In this document: positions 7,568 to 16,003 of the stretch, one piece after another
Position numbering within the stretch: position 1 is the stretch's first letter
How the letters are laid out: each line of letters opens with the position of its first letter
Assembly (NCBI GenBank): GCA_039187815.1
Contig: JBCCZI010000003.1
Span: 42,270-106,269, forward strand
Length of the DNA stretch: 64,000 bases
Reading direction: 5' to 3'
Origin: Thermohalobaculum sp039187815
GTDB lineage: Bacteria > Pseudomonadota > Alphaproteobacteria > Rhodobacterales > Rhodobacteraceae
Made by a program: the position numbers and the translations under genes
The notes under the pieces: model-generated
Databases searched by the model: none
What the model saw: only the letters and a program-made list of their open reading frames with translations
What the model was told of the DNA's origin: nothing

Positions 7568-7965
7568 ACCGGAGCGCCAGGACTCGGCGCTTCGGATCCT
7601 ATGGCCTCAACGCCACCTCCGAGACCGTGAGCGCCACCGGGCCGAAAGGCAGGGCTATAAGCCCATACGTCCGAACTCACGCCGACGCAGGATAGGCACC
7701 AAATCGCTTCCGAGCACAACACCACCCAGGCCGTATCCCGGTTGTGGAACAGGTGACGCTCTTGGGGAGGCGACAAGTCTCCGCTTACCGTTAGCCGCCC
7801 GGTCATCCGTTCCACATCCGCATAGCCATGGTTCAACGCGTTGTCATGGCTGTGCAGAAACAGCATCAGCAGTGCGCGGCGAAGCACGGACGCCCAAAAG
7901 CCGCGTACCCCGATCACGGGATCATTGCCCGCCTGATGGAAGCTGAAAACGCCCCGTGAAAACAT
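7568..7965 (-). pseudogene. Decayed, truncated paralogue of the gene at 8078-8689
   Basis: On the minus strand, two reading frames together rebuild a protein similar to residues about 70-195 of the neighbouring intact gene. The first frame gives FSFHQAGNDPVI...VLRR...HNRDTAWVV, aligning with VRLHAAGTDTVI...VFRR...ANRDRVWVI. After a frameshift the second gives GLIALPFGPVALTVSEV, then a stop, then DPKRRVLALRF, aligning with GLSLPFGPVALTVSEV and DPKRHVLALRF. So it has lost its N-terminus and carries at least one frameshift and one internal stop. A 30-base stretch (7614-7643) is identical to 8171-8200. This fills the gap between atpF and the intact copy. Confidence 0.75.
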
Positions 7966-8077
7966 GGACCCAACCTAGTCGGACGTCGCACCTTTGCGGG
8001 GCAGTGCGTCTAGAAAGCCGCCAACGCCACCCCAAGAAGGTGCAAGGCGCTTTGACCGCACTCCCCCACATGGCGGG

Positions 8078-8689
8078 TTACATCGCGAGACCTTGAGTTG
8101 CGGCACATGGCTCAGGCCCCTCGAAACGGAGCGCTAGGACGTGGCGTTTAGGGTCGGCTGGCTCGAACGGCACCTCCGAGACCGTGAGCGCCACCGGGCC
8201 AAAGGGCAGACTAAGCCCGATATAGTCTCCCGCTCCCCACGAAATGCGTCCATCGAAGATCACCCAGACCCGGTCTCGGTTGGCAAACCCGTGCCGGTCT
8301 CGCGGCGCTTCGGGCGCATCGCAAACGGGCAGCCGCGCCGCAGAGGCTCGCACCGTGGCGTCCATGTAATCCGGGCTCTCGATCCAATGGCTGTAGAGAA
8401 GCTGTGGGCTGCGCCGAAACACCGTTGGCTCGTGGCCATTCAGCTGGATCACGGTATCGGTACCGGCCGCGTGCAGCCGCACGGAAGGCATCTCTGACAC
8501 CAGCGTCTCTGGTGGCTCGACGAAATGGCCGTAATCGCTGTTCTCGTCGTCCCGGGCGCAAGGCCCGAGCAGAACGCCCTTGTTCGACCATCCGCCCCAA
8601 TGCCGGGCCAGCCGCTTTGGCAGACACACAAGATCGCCCGTGTCCCCCTCGATCCGGGTGACACGTCGGGATCTCGATCCGAATCGCAA
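8078..8689 (-). CDS. Hypothetical protein with a degenerate neighbouring copy
   Basis: The 203-residue soluble protein (TTG start at 8689) is of unknown family. No signal peptide, membrane segment or clear catalytic motif is visible. The N-terminal GDLVCLPKRLARHWGGWSN and the acidic DDENSDYGHF recall small single-domain immunity proteins (the Imm21 type came to mind), but this resemblance is weak and unverified. It ends the rplS-side operon, 15 bases after the rplS stop, where rpmE often sits in relatives. A decayed paralogue lies just downstream, showing duplication followed by loss. Confidence 0.55.
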   Translation of the reverse strand: MRFGSRSRRVTRIEGDTGDLVCLPKRLARHWGGWSNKGVLLGPCARDDENSDYGHFVEPPETLVSEMPSVRLHAAGTDTVIQLNGHEPTVFRRSPQLLYSHWIESPDYMDATVRASAARLPVCDAPEAPRDRHGFANRDRVWVIFDGRISWGAGDYIGLSLPFGPVALTVSEVPFEPADPKRHVLALRFEGPEPCAATQGLAM

Positions 8690-8704
8690 GGTCTGCGGGC
8701 GCGC

Positions 8705-9106
8705 TTACTCGGCGGCTGCGTCCTCGCCCCCCTTGGGCTTTGGCGCGCGGTAGTTCGTCTTCTCGACGATGCGGGCCGATTTGCCCCGGCGCGAGCGGAG
8801 ATAGTAGAGCTTGGCCCGGCGCACCTTGCCGCGGCGCACCACGGTGATCGCGTCGATCTGCGGCGAATAGAGCGGGAACACACGCTCCACACCCTCGCCA
8901 AAGCTGATCTTGCGCACGGTGAACGAGGCCGCGAGCGTGGAGCCGCCGCGGCGGCTGATGCACACGCCCTCGAAGTTCTGGACACGGGTGCGGGTGCCCT
9001 CGGTCACCTTCACGCCGACGCGCAGGGTGTCGCCGGGGGCGAAATCGGGAATGGTCTTGCCGAGCGCCTGGATTTGCTCGGCCTCGAGCTGCTGGATCAG
9101 ATCCAT
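8705..9106 (-). CDS. rplS: 50S ribosomal protein L19
   Basis: The 133-residue protein has the L19 core: FAPGDTLRVGVKVTEG, RVQNFEGVCISRRGG, FTVRKISFGEGVERVFPLYSP and RRGKVRRAKLYYLRSRRGKSARI. L19 sits at the 30S-50S interface. A short acidic and lysine-rich tail (KPKGGEDAAAE) follows. It starts three bases after the trmD stop, giving the usual alphaproteobacterial order rpsP-rimM-trmD-rplS, here with one extra gene between rimM and trmD. Confidence 0.97.
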   Translation of the reverse strand: MDLIQQLEAEQIQALGKTIPDFAPGDTLRVGVKVTEGTRTRVQNFEGVCISRRGGSTLAASFTVRKISFGEGVERVFPLYSPQIDAITVVRRGKVRRAKLYYLRSRRGKSARIVEKTNYRAPKPKGGEDAAAE

Positions 9107-9109
9107 CGG

Positions 9110-9994
9110 TCAGTCCTCATCATGCCCGCCGTTTGCGGCGGAGGTTTTGGTGCCCGAGAGCTCTCGGTCTCCCTCGGTGCCGTCTCGCGTCGCGAGATGG
9201 GCCCGCCAGAGGTCGGGGCGCCTTGCTTGTGTCAGCCTTTCCGCCTGGGAGAGCCGCCATTCGGCGATCCGCCCGTGGTGCCCGGAGAGGAGAGTCTCCG
9301 GGATCGGGCGCCCCTCCCAAACCTGGGGCCGCGTATAGTGCGGATGCTCAAGAAGCCCCCGCGAGAAACTTTCGTCCTCCGGGCTCTCGGCATTGCCAAG
9401 CACCCCGGGTCGGAGCCTCAGCACCGCGTCGAGCACGGCCATCGCTGCAATCTCGCCTCCGGAGAGAACGAAATCGCCGATCGAGAGCTCCTCGACCCCG
9501 CGCGCCTCAAGCACGCGCTGATCTATGCCCTCGAACCGCCCGCAGAGCAGCACCGCACCCGGGCCGTCTGCCAGCGCCCGCGCGCGCGCCTGATCGAACG
9601 GCTGCCCGCGCGGAGAGAGACACAAAATAGGCCGCCCTTCGACCCGTCCAGGGCCCGAGCGAACCGCAAAGTCCAGTGCCGCCGCAACGACATCGGCCCG
9701 CATCACCATGCCAGGCCCGCCCCCCGCAGGGGTGTCGTCCACAGTGCGGTGCTTATCGCGTGCAAATCGGCGGATGTCTAGAGCTTCGAGCGTCCACAGC
9801 CCCTGGTCGAGTGCCTTGCCCGTCAGTGAAACGCCGAGCGCTCCGGGGAACATCGCCGGGAACAGCGTCAGCACGGTGGCGGCAAAGGCGCCGGGGCGTC
9901 GGCGGTCCTCCATCAGAGGCCGGGGCTGGGCGCTGACCACCGGTTGGCGCAGGCCATGGCTCCGCGGCGCCTCGGGGTCCGAGGGCCCGCTCAT
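9110..9994 (-). CDS. trmD: tRNA (guanine-37-N1)-methyltransferase
   Basis: The 294-residue protein has TrmD hallmarks: FAATVLTLFPAMFPGALG near the N-terminus, LLCGRFEGIDQRV, the knot motif LSIGDFVLSGGE and LEHPHYTRP. It methylates G37 of tRNAs with a G at position 36, to keep reading frame. The ATG at 9994 overlaps the stop of the upstream VOC gene (ATGA), which supports this start. A second ATG at 9913 (MEDRRRPGAF) would give a length closer to the family's and cannot be ruled out; the extra 27 residues are low-complexity. Confidence 0.94.
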   Translation of the reverse strand: MSGPSDPEAPRSHGLRQPVVSAQPRPLMEDRRRPGAFAATVLTLFPAMFPGALGVSLTGKALDQGLWTLEALDIRRFARDKHRTVDDTPAGGGPGMVMRADVVAAALDFAVRSGPGRVEGRPILCLSPRGQPFDQARARALADGPGAVLLCGRFEGIDQRVLEARGVEELSIGDFVLSGGEIAAMAVLDAVLRLRPGVLGNAESPEDESFSRGLLEHPHYTRPQVWEGRPIPETLLSGHHGRIAEWRLSQAERLTQARRPDLWRAHLATRDGTEGDRELSGTKTSAANGGHDED

Positions 9995-10422
9995 GCCAAC
10001 ACGCGTCCCCCCGGCGCAACCGACCGGCGGCCCAATGGCTCCGAAAAGCGCAAGCGGTGGCCGTCGGGATCCGAGAAGACCGCGTGGCGCTGGCCGGTGA
10101 AGGCGCCGCCGAGGCGATACCAGGCCTCTTCGGGCTGGCGAAAGGCCGCCAGACCCGCGCGCTTGGCCCGCTCCAGCAGCGGTGCGAGGGCCTCGACCAT
10201 CATGTCGAGATGCACCCCGCATCCGGACTGCACTGCGGGCACGATCCGCCATGCATCCGGGCCGAGCGCCTCGAGCATCACCCGCTCACCGCCGAGATCC
10301 AGCAGGGCAAAGCCCGCCCGCTCGTGCAACAATGAGAAGCCAAAGATCTGCGTGTAGACCTGCAAGCTCCTCCGGAAATTGCGGCAATAGAGTTCGGGCA
10401 CGAGACGGGGCGGCGGCGTCAT
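9991..10422 (-). CDS. VOC-family, bleomycin-resistance-like protein
   Basis: The 143-residue protein has the single-domain VOC layout: LVPELYCRNFRRSLQVYTQIFGFSLL at the N-terminus and AVFSDPDGHRLRFSEPLG at the C-terminus. In the first strand the usual metal-binding His is replaced (PELYCRN), as in bleomycin-binding antibiotic-resistance relatives that hold drug rather than metal. Its place inside the rimM-trmD ribosomal operon, joined by ATGA overlaps on both sides, means constant high expression. The ligand is unknown. Confidence 0.75.
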   Translation of the reverse strand: MTPPPRLVPELYCRNFRRSLQVYTQIFGFSLLHERAGFALLDLGGERVMLEALGPDAWRIVPAVQSGCGVHLDMMVEALAPLLERAKRAGLAAFRQPEEAWYRLGGAFTGQRHAVFSDPDGHRLRFSEPLGRRSVAPGGRVLA

Positions 10423-10940
10423 TCTGCGTCCTCCTCCAGGTAGCGGGGCGGGTCGACCACCACGCGGCCAAGCGCAAGATCGATCGTGGGCACCGAGGCC
10501 CGGGTGAACGGGACCAGCAGGCCGTCGGTTCCGGGTGCTGCGATCTCGAGCACGTCGCCGGCGCCATGGTCGTGAACCGCACGGATCTCTCCCATCTGCG
10601 CGCCGCCGGTGTCGACGACTTCGAGCCCGATCAGATCGGCGTGGTAGAATTCATCCTCGGGCGCTGCGGGCAGGCGGGCCCGCGGCACGAACAGTTGGGT
10701 CCCGCGAAGCGCCTCGGCCTCTTCGCGGGTGGCGATCCCCGACAGCCGCGCGGCAAACCCGCCTTTGACCTCACGAGTGATCCGCACCGTGAAGGCGCGG
10801 TCATCGGCGTCGAGAACCGGGCCATAGGATGCGATCGCCCGCGGCTCTGAGCAAAAACTCTTGAGGCGCACCTCGCCGCTCACGCCGAAGGCCCCGGCAA
10901 TGGCACCGACGCAGATCATGGGCTCGCGCTCAGCCGCCAT
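10419..10940 (-). CDS. rimM: 16S rRNA processing protein RimM
   Basis: The 173-residue protein has the RimM N-domain ICVGAIAGAFGVSGEVRLKSF followed by the PRC-barrel part DEFYHADLIGLEVVD and VLEIAAPGTDGLLVPFT. RimM helps mature the 30S head with ribosomal protein S19. The ATG at 10940 is preferred because GGGAGGG lies upstream; ATG 10919 is an alternative. Its stop overlaps the VOC gene's ATG. The 143-base spacer between rpsP and rimM holds no convincing gene. Confidence 0.93.
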   Translation of the reverse strand: MAAEREPMICVGAIAGAFGVSGEVRLKSFCSEPRAIASYGPVLDADDRAFTVRITREVKGGFAARLSGIATREEAEALRGTQLFVPRARLPAAPEDEFYHADLIGLEVVDTGGAQMGEIRAVHDHGAGDVLEIAAPGTDGLLVPFTRASVPTIDLALGRVVVDPPRYLEEDAE

Positions 10941-11083
10941 GGCAGGCCCTCCCGCGGCCGCGCGACGGCGCCAAGCGGCCGCGCGCCACAAACCGCGGCG
11001 CGATCCTCAGGACTGCGCGCGCCCGCAAGAGCACCGGCAAACCTTTGCAGACAGCGACCATACGCGTGCCCTCTCCCAATGCC

Positions 11084-11482
11084 TCACTCGGCGGCAGCTT
11101 CCCCAGCGGGGGCGGCCTCGGCTTCGGCGGCGGCGTCGGCCGCGGCCTGCGCCTTCTCGGCCCGCTCCTTGGCGCGCTCGGACATCTTTTTGCCGGGCTC
11201 GGCCTTTTTGGGGTTGTTGCGGGTGGACTTCGGCAAAACGTCGGCCGCTTCAAGGAAGCGCGCGATCCGGTCGGTCGGGGTGGCGCCCTCGCCCAGCCAG
11301 TGCTTCACCCGCTCGAGATCCATGGTCACCCGCTGCTCGCTGTCCTTGGGCAGCAGCGGATTGTAGGTGCCCAGCCGCTCGATATAGCGCCCATCGCGGG
11401 GCATGCGGCTGTCGGCCGCGACGATGCGGTAGAACGGGCGCTTCTTGGAGCCCCCGCGGGCGAGACGGATTTTGATGGCCAT
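11084..11482 (-). CDS. rpsP: 30S ribosomal protein S16
   Basis: The 132-residue protein starts MAIKIRLARGGSKKRPFYRI and includes DGRYIERLGTYNPL, the S16 signature. It ends in a long Ala/Glu/Lys tail (about residues 95-132) that is common in alphaproteobacterial S16. GAGGACC lies upstream of the ATG. It is 54 bases downstream of the chorismate mutase gene and begins the ribosomal part of this operon. Confidence 0.97.
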   Translation of the reverse strand: MAIKIRLARGGSKKRPFYRIVAADSRMPRDGRYIERLGTYNPLLPKDSEQRVTMDLERVKHWLGEGATPTDRIARFLEAADVLPKSTRNNPKKAEPGKKMSERAKERAEKAQAAADAAAEAEAAPAGEAAAE

Positions 11483-11536
11483 ATCTTGGTCCTCTTGTTC
11501 TTTGGTTCGTCGTGGTTTCGATGTGGCAGCGGAGGC

Positions 11537-11845
11537 TCAGCGCCCCCCGTCCTCTTGGAACTGCCGGTGGTGGCGAATCACTTCGTCGATGACGAAGCGC
11601 AGGAACTTCTTGGCAAAGACCGGGTCGAGCCCGCTCTCGGTCGCCAGGCGCTCGAGCCGCTCGATCTGGCGGGCCTCACGCGAAGGATCGGCAGCGGGCA
11701 AGGCGTGCCCGGCCTTCAGCCGCCCGACCGCCTGGGTGCAGCGAAAGCGCTCGGCCAGCGTGTGCACCAGGATGGCGTCGAGATTGTCGATCGAGTGGCG
11801 GAGCTCCGCCAGCAGGGCCTCGGCCCGCGCGGTGTCATCGGTCAT
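11537..11845 (-). CDS. Chorismate mutase (AroQ class)
   Basis: The 102-residue all-helical protein reads LLAELRHSIDNLDAILVHTLAERFRCTQAVGRLKA and later DPVFAKKFLRFVIDEVIRHHRQ. This is the three-helix AroQ fold, which turns chorismate into prephenate for Phe and Tyr synthesis. The Arg, Lys and Glu/Gln active-site positions appear to be present. The ATG at 11845 overlaps the last GNAT gene's stop (ATGA), so the gene is translationally coupled to it. Chorismate mutase upstream of rpsP is typical of Rhodobacterales. Confidence 0.85.
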   Translation of the reverse strand: MTDDTARAEALLAELRHSIDNLDAILVHTLAERFRCTQAVGRLKAGHALPAADPSREARQIERLERLATESGLDPVFAKKFLRFVIDEVIRHHRQFQEDGGR

Positions 11846-12375
11846 GCCATCGCCTCCCTTTGGGTCCGATCGGGGTGGGGCAGCGCATAGACGTCTCGGG
11901 TCGCGCCGTCGGGAAAACGCTCGCGCGCGATGACCCATCCGCCGAGGCGCCGGGCCAGCGCATGGGCCGCGGCGTTCTCGTCGCGCATATGCGTCTCGAC
12001 CGGATCGAGGCCGAGGACGTCATAGCCCCAGCGGATGGCGGCAACGGATGCCTCGGTCGCGAGACCCGCGCCGCGCGCCTCTTCGGCCAGCCACCAGGTC
12101 AGCTCGTGCCGTGGCCAGCCGGGCGGATGCACGAGGCCACACCCCCCGACCGCCTGCCCATCCGACCGGCGCTCGAGGATCCACTTTCCGTGCCCCCGCA
12201 GCGCCCAATGCCCGCGATCCGCCGCCAAGCGTTGGAACGCCTCATCGGGGCGCAACGGCCCGCCATAAAAGGCGCTCGGCCCATCGGCGCGACCCAGGAA
12301 CGCCGCATAGAGCGCGTGGTCCGCGGTCTCTGGCGCACGCAGGATCAGCCGCGGAGTCTCGAGCACCGGGATCAT
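11842..12375 (-). CDS. GNAT N-acetyltransferase, RimJ/RimL type (copy 1)
   Basis: The 177-residue single-domain acetyltransferase starts with the RimJ/RimL-type strand VLETPRLILRAPETADHALY. Its acetyl-CoA motif A is WLAEEARGAGLATEASVAAI, followed by motif B around ENAAAHALARRLGG. It is the last of five tandem relatives, each joined to the next by a four-base ATGA overlap. Substrates of such enzymes range from ribosomal protein N-termini to antibiotics and amino acids; this one is not assignable. Confidence 0.82.
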   Translation of the reverse strand: MIPVLETPRLILRAPETADHALYAAFLGRADGPSAFYGGPLRPDEAFQRLAADRGHWALRGHGKWILERRSDGQAVGGCGLVHPPGWPRHELTWWLAEEARGAGLATEASVAAIRWGYDVLGLDPVETHMRDENAAAHALARRLGGWVIARERFPDGATRDVYALPHPDRTQREAMA

Positions 12376-12896
12376 GCCGCCACCTCGGCCAAGGCTGTTG
12401 GCCCGCGATGCCGATGCACCCCAAGAAGGACGTCGCCCATCTGGAAATCATACTCATGCACCGCCCCCAGGCGCTCGGCAACGCGGAGCGAGGGGCCGTT
12501 CTCGGCCACGATCGAACTGACCGCCGTCGTCCAGCCCAGATCCTCATAGCCAAAGCGCAAAGCGCGCAGGGCCGCCTCGGTGGCATAGCCTTTGCCGAGT
12601 GCACCGTCGCACAACATCCAGGTGATCTCAGGCTCAGGAAAGCCCTCTGGGAACCACGGACCGGCAAGGCCGACGAATGCGCCGCTCGCCTTCTCCTCGA
12701 GCGCGAAGGGGCCATAGCCGCGCACCATCCAGTGGCCGGAAAAGACGGCAAACTTCCGCCAGGCCTCGGGGCGCGGCGCCGGGCCGCCGTAAAAGGCAGA
12801 CCGCTCGCTGGCGAAGAACGCCGCCACGGGGGCGAAATCCGTCGCCTCGCGGAAGGGGCGCAGAACCAGGCGCGCGCTGTCGATCGTAGGGATCAT
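12372..12896 (-). CDS. GNAT N-acetyltransferase, RimJ/RimL type (copy 2)
   Basis: The 174-residue protein starts IPTIDSARLVLRPFREATDF. It has motif A in MLCDGALGKGYATEAALRAL and ends in ENGPSLRVAERLGAVHEYDFQ, the usual asparagine- or serine-centred motif B. Among the five tandem copies it is one of the most canonical (GKGYATEA). Both ends overlap neighbouring genes by four bases. Confidence 0.83.
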   Translation of the reverse strand: MIPTIDSARLVLRPFREATDFAPVAAFFASERSAFYGGPAPRPEAWRKFAVFSGHWMVRGYGPFALEEKASGAFVGLAGPWFPEGFPEPEITWMLCDGALGKGYATEAALRALRFGYEDLGWTTAVSSIVAENGPSLRVAERLGAVHEYDFQMGDVLLGVHRHRGPTALAEVAA

Positions 12897-13405
12897 CGCG
12901 CGCCCTCGGGGCCTGGATGGCGATAGACGAAATCGATCTCGTCGGCTTTCTCGGCCGCAGGATCGAGCACGGCGCCCATCCGCTCGGCCAGACGGATCGA
13001 CCGGGCATTGTCGGGCTCGATATAGCTGACCAGCGTCTTGGTCCCGTATACGCGGTAGTCATGGTCCCTGGCGGCCATGGCGGCCTCATAGGCCAGGCCC
13101 TTGCCCTCCGCCTCGGCCCAGATCAGCCAACCGAGCTCACGCTCCGGGAATCCCTCGGGATGCCAGACGCCGACCTGTCCCAACGAGCGATCGGTGCTCT
13201 TCAGCGTGACCACCCAAGGACCATAGCCGTGCAGGGACCAATGCCCGGCCTCGACGGCAAAGGCCTTCCATGCGGCCAACCGTGTCTGCACCCGCCCGAC
13301 ATATTGGGCGCGGTCCGAGGTGATGAAGCCGAGATAGGACTCGAAGTCCTGTGGCTTGGGCGGGCGCAGCACCAGACGCTCGGTCTCGAGAACAGGGCCG
13401 CTCAT
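12893..13405 (-). CDS. GNAT N-acetyltransferase, RimJ/RimL type (copy 3)
   Basis: The 170-residue protein reads VLETERLVLRPPKPQDFESYLGFITS at the N-terminus. Its acetyl-CoA loop is EAEGKGLAYEAAMAAR, with Tyr where most copies have Thr, and it is followed by VSYIEPDNARSIRLAERMGA. That last block closely matches copy 5 (VSYIAPANDRSIGFAKRLGA), so copies 3 and 5 appear to be the closest pair. It is coupled to both neighbours by ATGA. Confidence 0.83.
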   Translation of the reverse strand: MSGPVLETERLVLRPPKPQDFESYLGFITSDRAQYVGRVQTRLAAWKAFAVEAGHWSLHGYGPWVVTLKSTDRSLGQVGVWHPEGFPERELGWLIWAEAEGKGLAYEAAMAARDHDYRVYGTKTLVSYIEPDNARSIRLAERMGAVLDPAAEKADEIDFVYRHPGPEGAR

Positions 13406-13962
13406 GCCGCCACCCCATGGCGCCAGATATTGCCGCCAAGCCGCGCGCTGGCCTCGGCGTCGATCCGAGCGCCGAGCCGCGCGGCCAGCGCGTTCGAGGG
13501 CGCGTTGCTCACCCGCACGCAGCTCACGAACTCGGGCATGAGGCCAAGGCCCCAGTCGCGCACCGCCGCAGCGGCCTCGGTGGCATAGCCTTGCCCGCGC
13601 GCCTCCTCGGCAAAAAACCAGCCGAGTTCGGGTTCCTCATCGGCCCACTCATAGCCGAGAAAGACAAAGCCGAGGCCCGCAGCATCGGCGCGCCGCAGCA
13701 CTGTGAATGGCCCATGCCCGTGCAGCAGCCAGCATGCGACGCTGCCGCAAAAGGTCTCCCACGCGGCCGCCGGGCTGGCCGGGCCGTCGAGATATTCGGA
13801 GCCCGGCCCGGCCGAGATCCGCGCCCACAAAGGGAAATCGCCGACCTCAGGGGCCCGGAGCCGCAACCGCTCGGTCTCGAGAACCGGCAGCGCGCCGGCA
13901 TAGCACCGGGCGGCCTCGGCCGCAGCGCCAACTGGCGCCTGGGTGCAAGCGGCCAGGGTCAT
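13402..13962 (-). CDS. GNAT N-acetyltransferase, RimJ/RimL type (copy 4)
   Basis: The 186-residue protein carries an N-terminal extension of about 25 residues (MTLAACTQAPVGAAAEAARC) before the usual ALPVLETERLRLRAPE strand. Motif A is FFAEEARGQGYATEAAAAV and motif B is NAPSNALAARLGARI. I chose the ATG at 13962 because it overlaps the stop of copy 5 in the same ATGA pattern as all other members. The extension resembles no signal peptide with confidence. Confidence 0.8.
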   Translation of the reverse strand: MTLAACTQAPVGAAAEAARCYAGALPVLETERLRLRAPEVGDFPLWARISAGPGSEYLDGPASPAAAWETFCGSVACWLLHGHGPFTVLRRADAAGLGFVFLGYEWADEEPELGWFFAEEARGQGYATEAAAAVRDWGLGLMPEFVSCVRVSNAPSNALAARLGARIDAEASARLGGNIWRHGVAA

Positions 13963-14477
13963 GCCGCAGCCGTGTTCGGGACCGTGTGGCGGTAGACATG
14001 GATGCTGGGCGCCGTCGCGGGCCGGACCGCCGCCTCGTCCCACACGGCGCCGAGACGCTTAGCAAATCCGATCGAGCGGTCATTGGCCGGCGCGATATAG
14101 CTCACCAGGCTGGCCGGGCGGACATGGCGCAGGCCCCAGGCAAGCGCCGCCTCCGCCGCCTCGCGGGCATAGCCGCGGCCCTCGGCCTCGGCAAAGAGCG
14201 TCCAGCCGATCTCGACTTCTGGGTTCTTTGGCGGATGATGCAGACCCACGGTGCCGATGGGCGCGCCCTCGGCCTCGACCATCCACCAGCCAAAGCCCTT
14301 AAGCGCCCAGTGGCCGGGCTCGGCGGCAAAGATCTGCCAAACCTCGGCCTCGGATTTGGGCCCACCGATATGCTCCGCACGGTCCGAGGCATAGAACGCC
14401 ACATAGGGCGCGAAATCCGTGCGCCGATGCCCGCGCAGAACCAGTCGCTCGGTGGTGAGGACCGGCACCTCGGTCAT
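13959..14477 (-). CDS. GNAT N-acetyltransferase, RimJ/RimL type (copy 5, ffh-proximal)
   Basis: The 172-residue protein reads VPVLTTERLVLRGHRRTDFAPYVAFY, then TLFAEAEGRGYAREAAEAAL (motif A) and PANDRSIGFAKRLGAVWDEA. It is the first of the five acetyltransferase genes after ffh, and its ATG overlaps the ffh stop. It is therefore co-translated with the signal recognition particle protein. Confidence 0.83.
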   Translation of the reverse strand: MTEVPVLTTERLVLRGHRRTDFAPYVAFYASDRAEHIGGPKSEAEVWQIFAAEPGHWALKGFGWWMVEAEGAPIGTVGLHHPPKNPEVEIGWTLFAEAEGRGYAREAAEAALAWGLRHVRPASLVSYIAPANDRSIGFAKRLGAVWDEAAVRPATAPSIHVYRHTVPNTAAA

Positions 14478-16003
14478 TTCTTCTTCCCGAATCCCGAGAG
14501 GCCCGGCGGCAGCGGCAGGCCCGGTTTGACCGGCCCGCCGAGCCCTGGCAGGCCGCCGGGCAAGCCACCCGGCCCGCCCATGGGCGGCAGGCCCGGCGCC
14601 GCGCCAGACGCTCCGCCCGGCATCCCCGGCATCATGCCCGGCGGCATACCGCCCTTGCCCATCAGCTGGCCCATCAGGCCGCGCATACCGCCTTTGCCCA
14701 TACGGCCCATCTTCTTCATCATGTCCGCCATCTGGCGGTGCATCTTCAGCAGGCGATTGACGTCCTGCACCGCGAGGCCCGAGCCTTTGGCGACCCGCTC
14801 CTTGCGGCTCGCCTTCATCAGATCGGGCTTCTTGCGCTCGTCCTTGGTCATCGACTGGATGATCGCGATCTGGCGGCGGATCACCTTGTCGTCAAAGCCC
14901 GCCTCGCCCATCTGCTTGGCCATTTTGCCCATGCCGGGGAGCATGCCCATCACCCCTTGCATGCCGCCCATGTTCTGCATCTGCTCGAGCTGGTTGCGCA
15001 GGTCGTTCATGTCGAAGCGGCCCTTTTGGAACCGCTTGAGCATGCGCTCGGCCTCTTTCTGCTCGATCTGCTCCTGGGCCTTCTCGACTAGGCTGACGAT
15101 GTCGCCCATGCCGAGGATGCGGCCCGCAACCCGCTCCGGATGGAACTCCTCAATGGCGTCCATCTTCTCGCCGAGGCCGACGAATTTGATCGGCTTGCCT
15201 GTCACCGCGCGCATCGAGAGCGCCGCACCGCCGCGCCCGTCGCCGTCCATGCGCGTCAGTACGACACCCGAGATGCCGATGCGCCCGTCAAAGTTCTCGG
15301 CCGTGTTGACCGCGTCCTGGCCGGTGAGGCCATCGACCACCAGCAGTGTCTCGTTTGGCTTGGCAGTGTCGCGGACCGCCTCGACCTCACCCATCAGCTC
15401 GTCGTCGATCGAGAGGCGGCCGGCGGTGTCGAGCATCACCACGTCATAGCCGCCCAGCATCGCCTGCTGCTTTGCCCGCTTGGCGATGGCGACCGCGTCC
15501 TGGCCCTGGATGATGGGCAGGGTGTCGACCCCGATCTGCTTGCCGAGGACGGCCAGCTGCTCCATCGCCGCAGGCCGGCGGGTGTCGAGCGAGGCCATCA
15601 GCACCCGCTTGCCGTCGCGCTCCTGGATCCGGCGGGCGAGTTTGGCGGTGGTGGTGGTCTTGCCCGAGCCCTGGAGCCCGACCATCAGGATCGTCGCGGG
15701 CGGGCTGTCGATCTTGAGCGCACCGGGCTCCGGGTCGTCGCCCGCCAGCATGCGCACCATCTCGTCATGGACGATCTTCACGACCATCTGGCCCGGCGTG
15801 ACCGATTTCAGGACCGATTGGCCGGTCGCCTTGTCCTGGATGTCCTTGATGAAGGACCGCGCGACGGGCAGCGAGACATCGGCCTCGAGCAGCGCCACCC
15901 GGATCTCGCGCATGGCCGAGGTGACATCGGCCTCGGTCAACGCGCCTTTGCCGGTCAGCGCACCAAGGGCGCCGGAGAGGCGGTCGGACAAGCTCTCGAA
16001 CAT
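14474..16003 (-). CDS. ffh: Signal recognition particle protein Ffh
   Basis: The 509-residue GTPase has an N domain, then the G domain with GLQGSGKTTTTAKLA (P-loop, around residue 110), DTRRPAAMEQL, VVMLDTAGR and VLTRMDGDGRGGAAL. The methionine-rich M domain follows from about residue 330, ending in a Gly/Pro/Met-rich tail. With 4.5S RNA it targets nascent membrane proteins to FtsY. ATG 16003 has GGAGCG upstream; the in-frame extension to 16150 has no support. It heads the operon that runs through the acetyltransferases to rplS. Confidence 0.97.
   Translation of the reverse strand: MFESLSDRLSGALGALTGKGALTEADVTSAMREIRVALLEADVSLPVARSFIKDIQDKATGQSVLKSVTPGQMVVKIVHDEMVRMLAGDDPEPGALKIDSPPATILMVGLQGSGKTTTTAKLARRIQERDGKRVLMASLDTRRPAAMEQLAVLGKQIGVDTLPIIQGQDAVAIAKRAKQQAMLGGYDVVMLDTAGRLSIDDELMGEVEAVRDTAKPNETLLVVDGLTGQDAVNTAENFDGRIGISGVVLTRMDGDGRGGAALSMRAVTGKPIKFVGLGEKMDAIEEFHPERVAGRILGMGDIVSLVEKAQEQIEQKEAERMLKRFQKGRFDMNDLRNQLEQMQNMGGMQGVMGMLPGMGKMAKQMGEAGFDDKVIRRQIAIIQSMTKDERKKPDLMKASRKERVAKGSGLAVQDVNRLLKMHRQMADMMKKMGRMGKGGMRGLMGQLMGKGGMPPGMMPGMPGGASGAAPGLPPMGGPGGLPGGLPGLGGPVKPGLPLPPGLSGFGKKK

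Noticed and set aside
10930..11061. A 43-residue open frame in the rpsP-rimM spacer with GGGAGAG before its ATG
   Set aside because: The product is Arg/Ala/Leu-rich with no family likeness, and it runs into rimM. It is more likely spacer.
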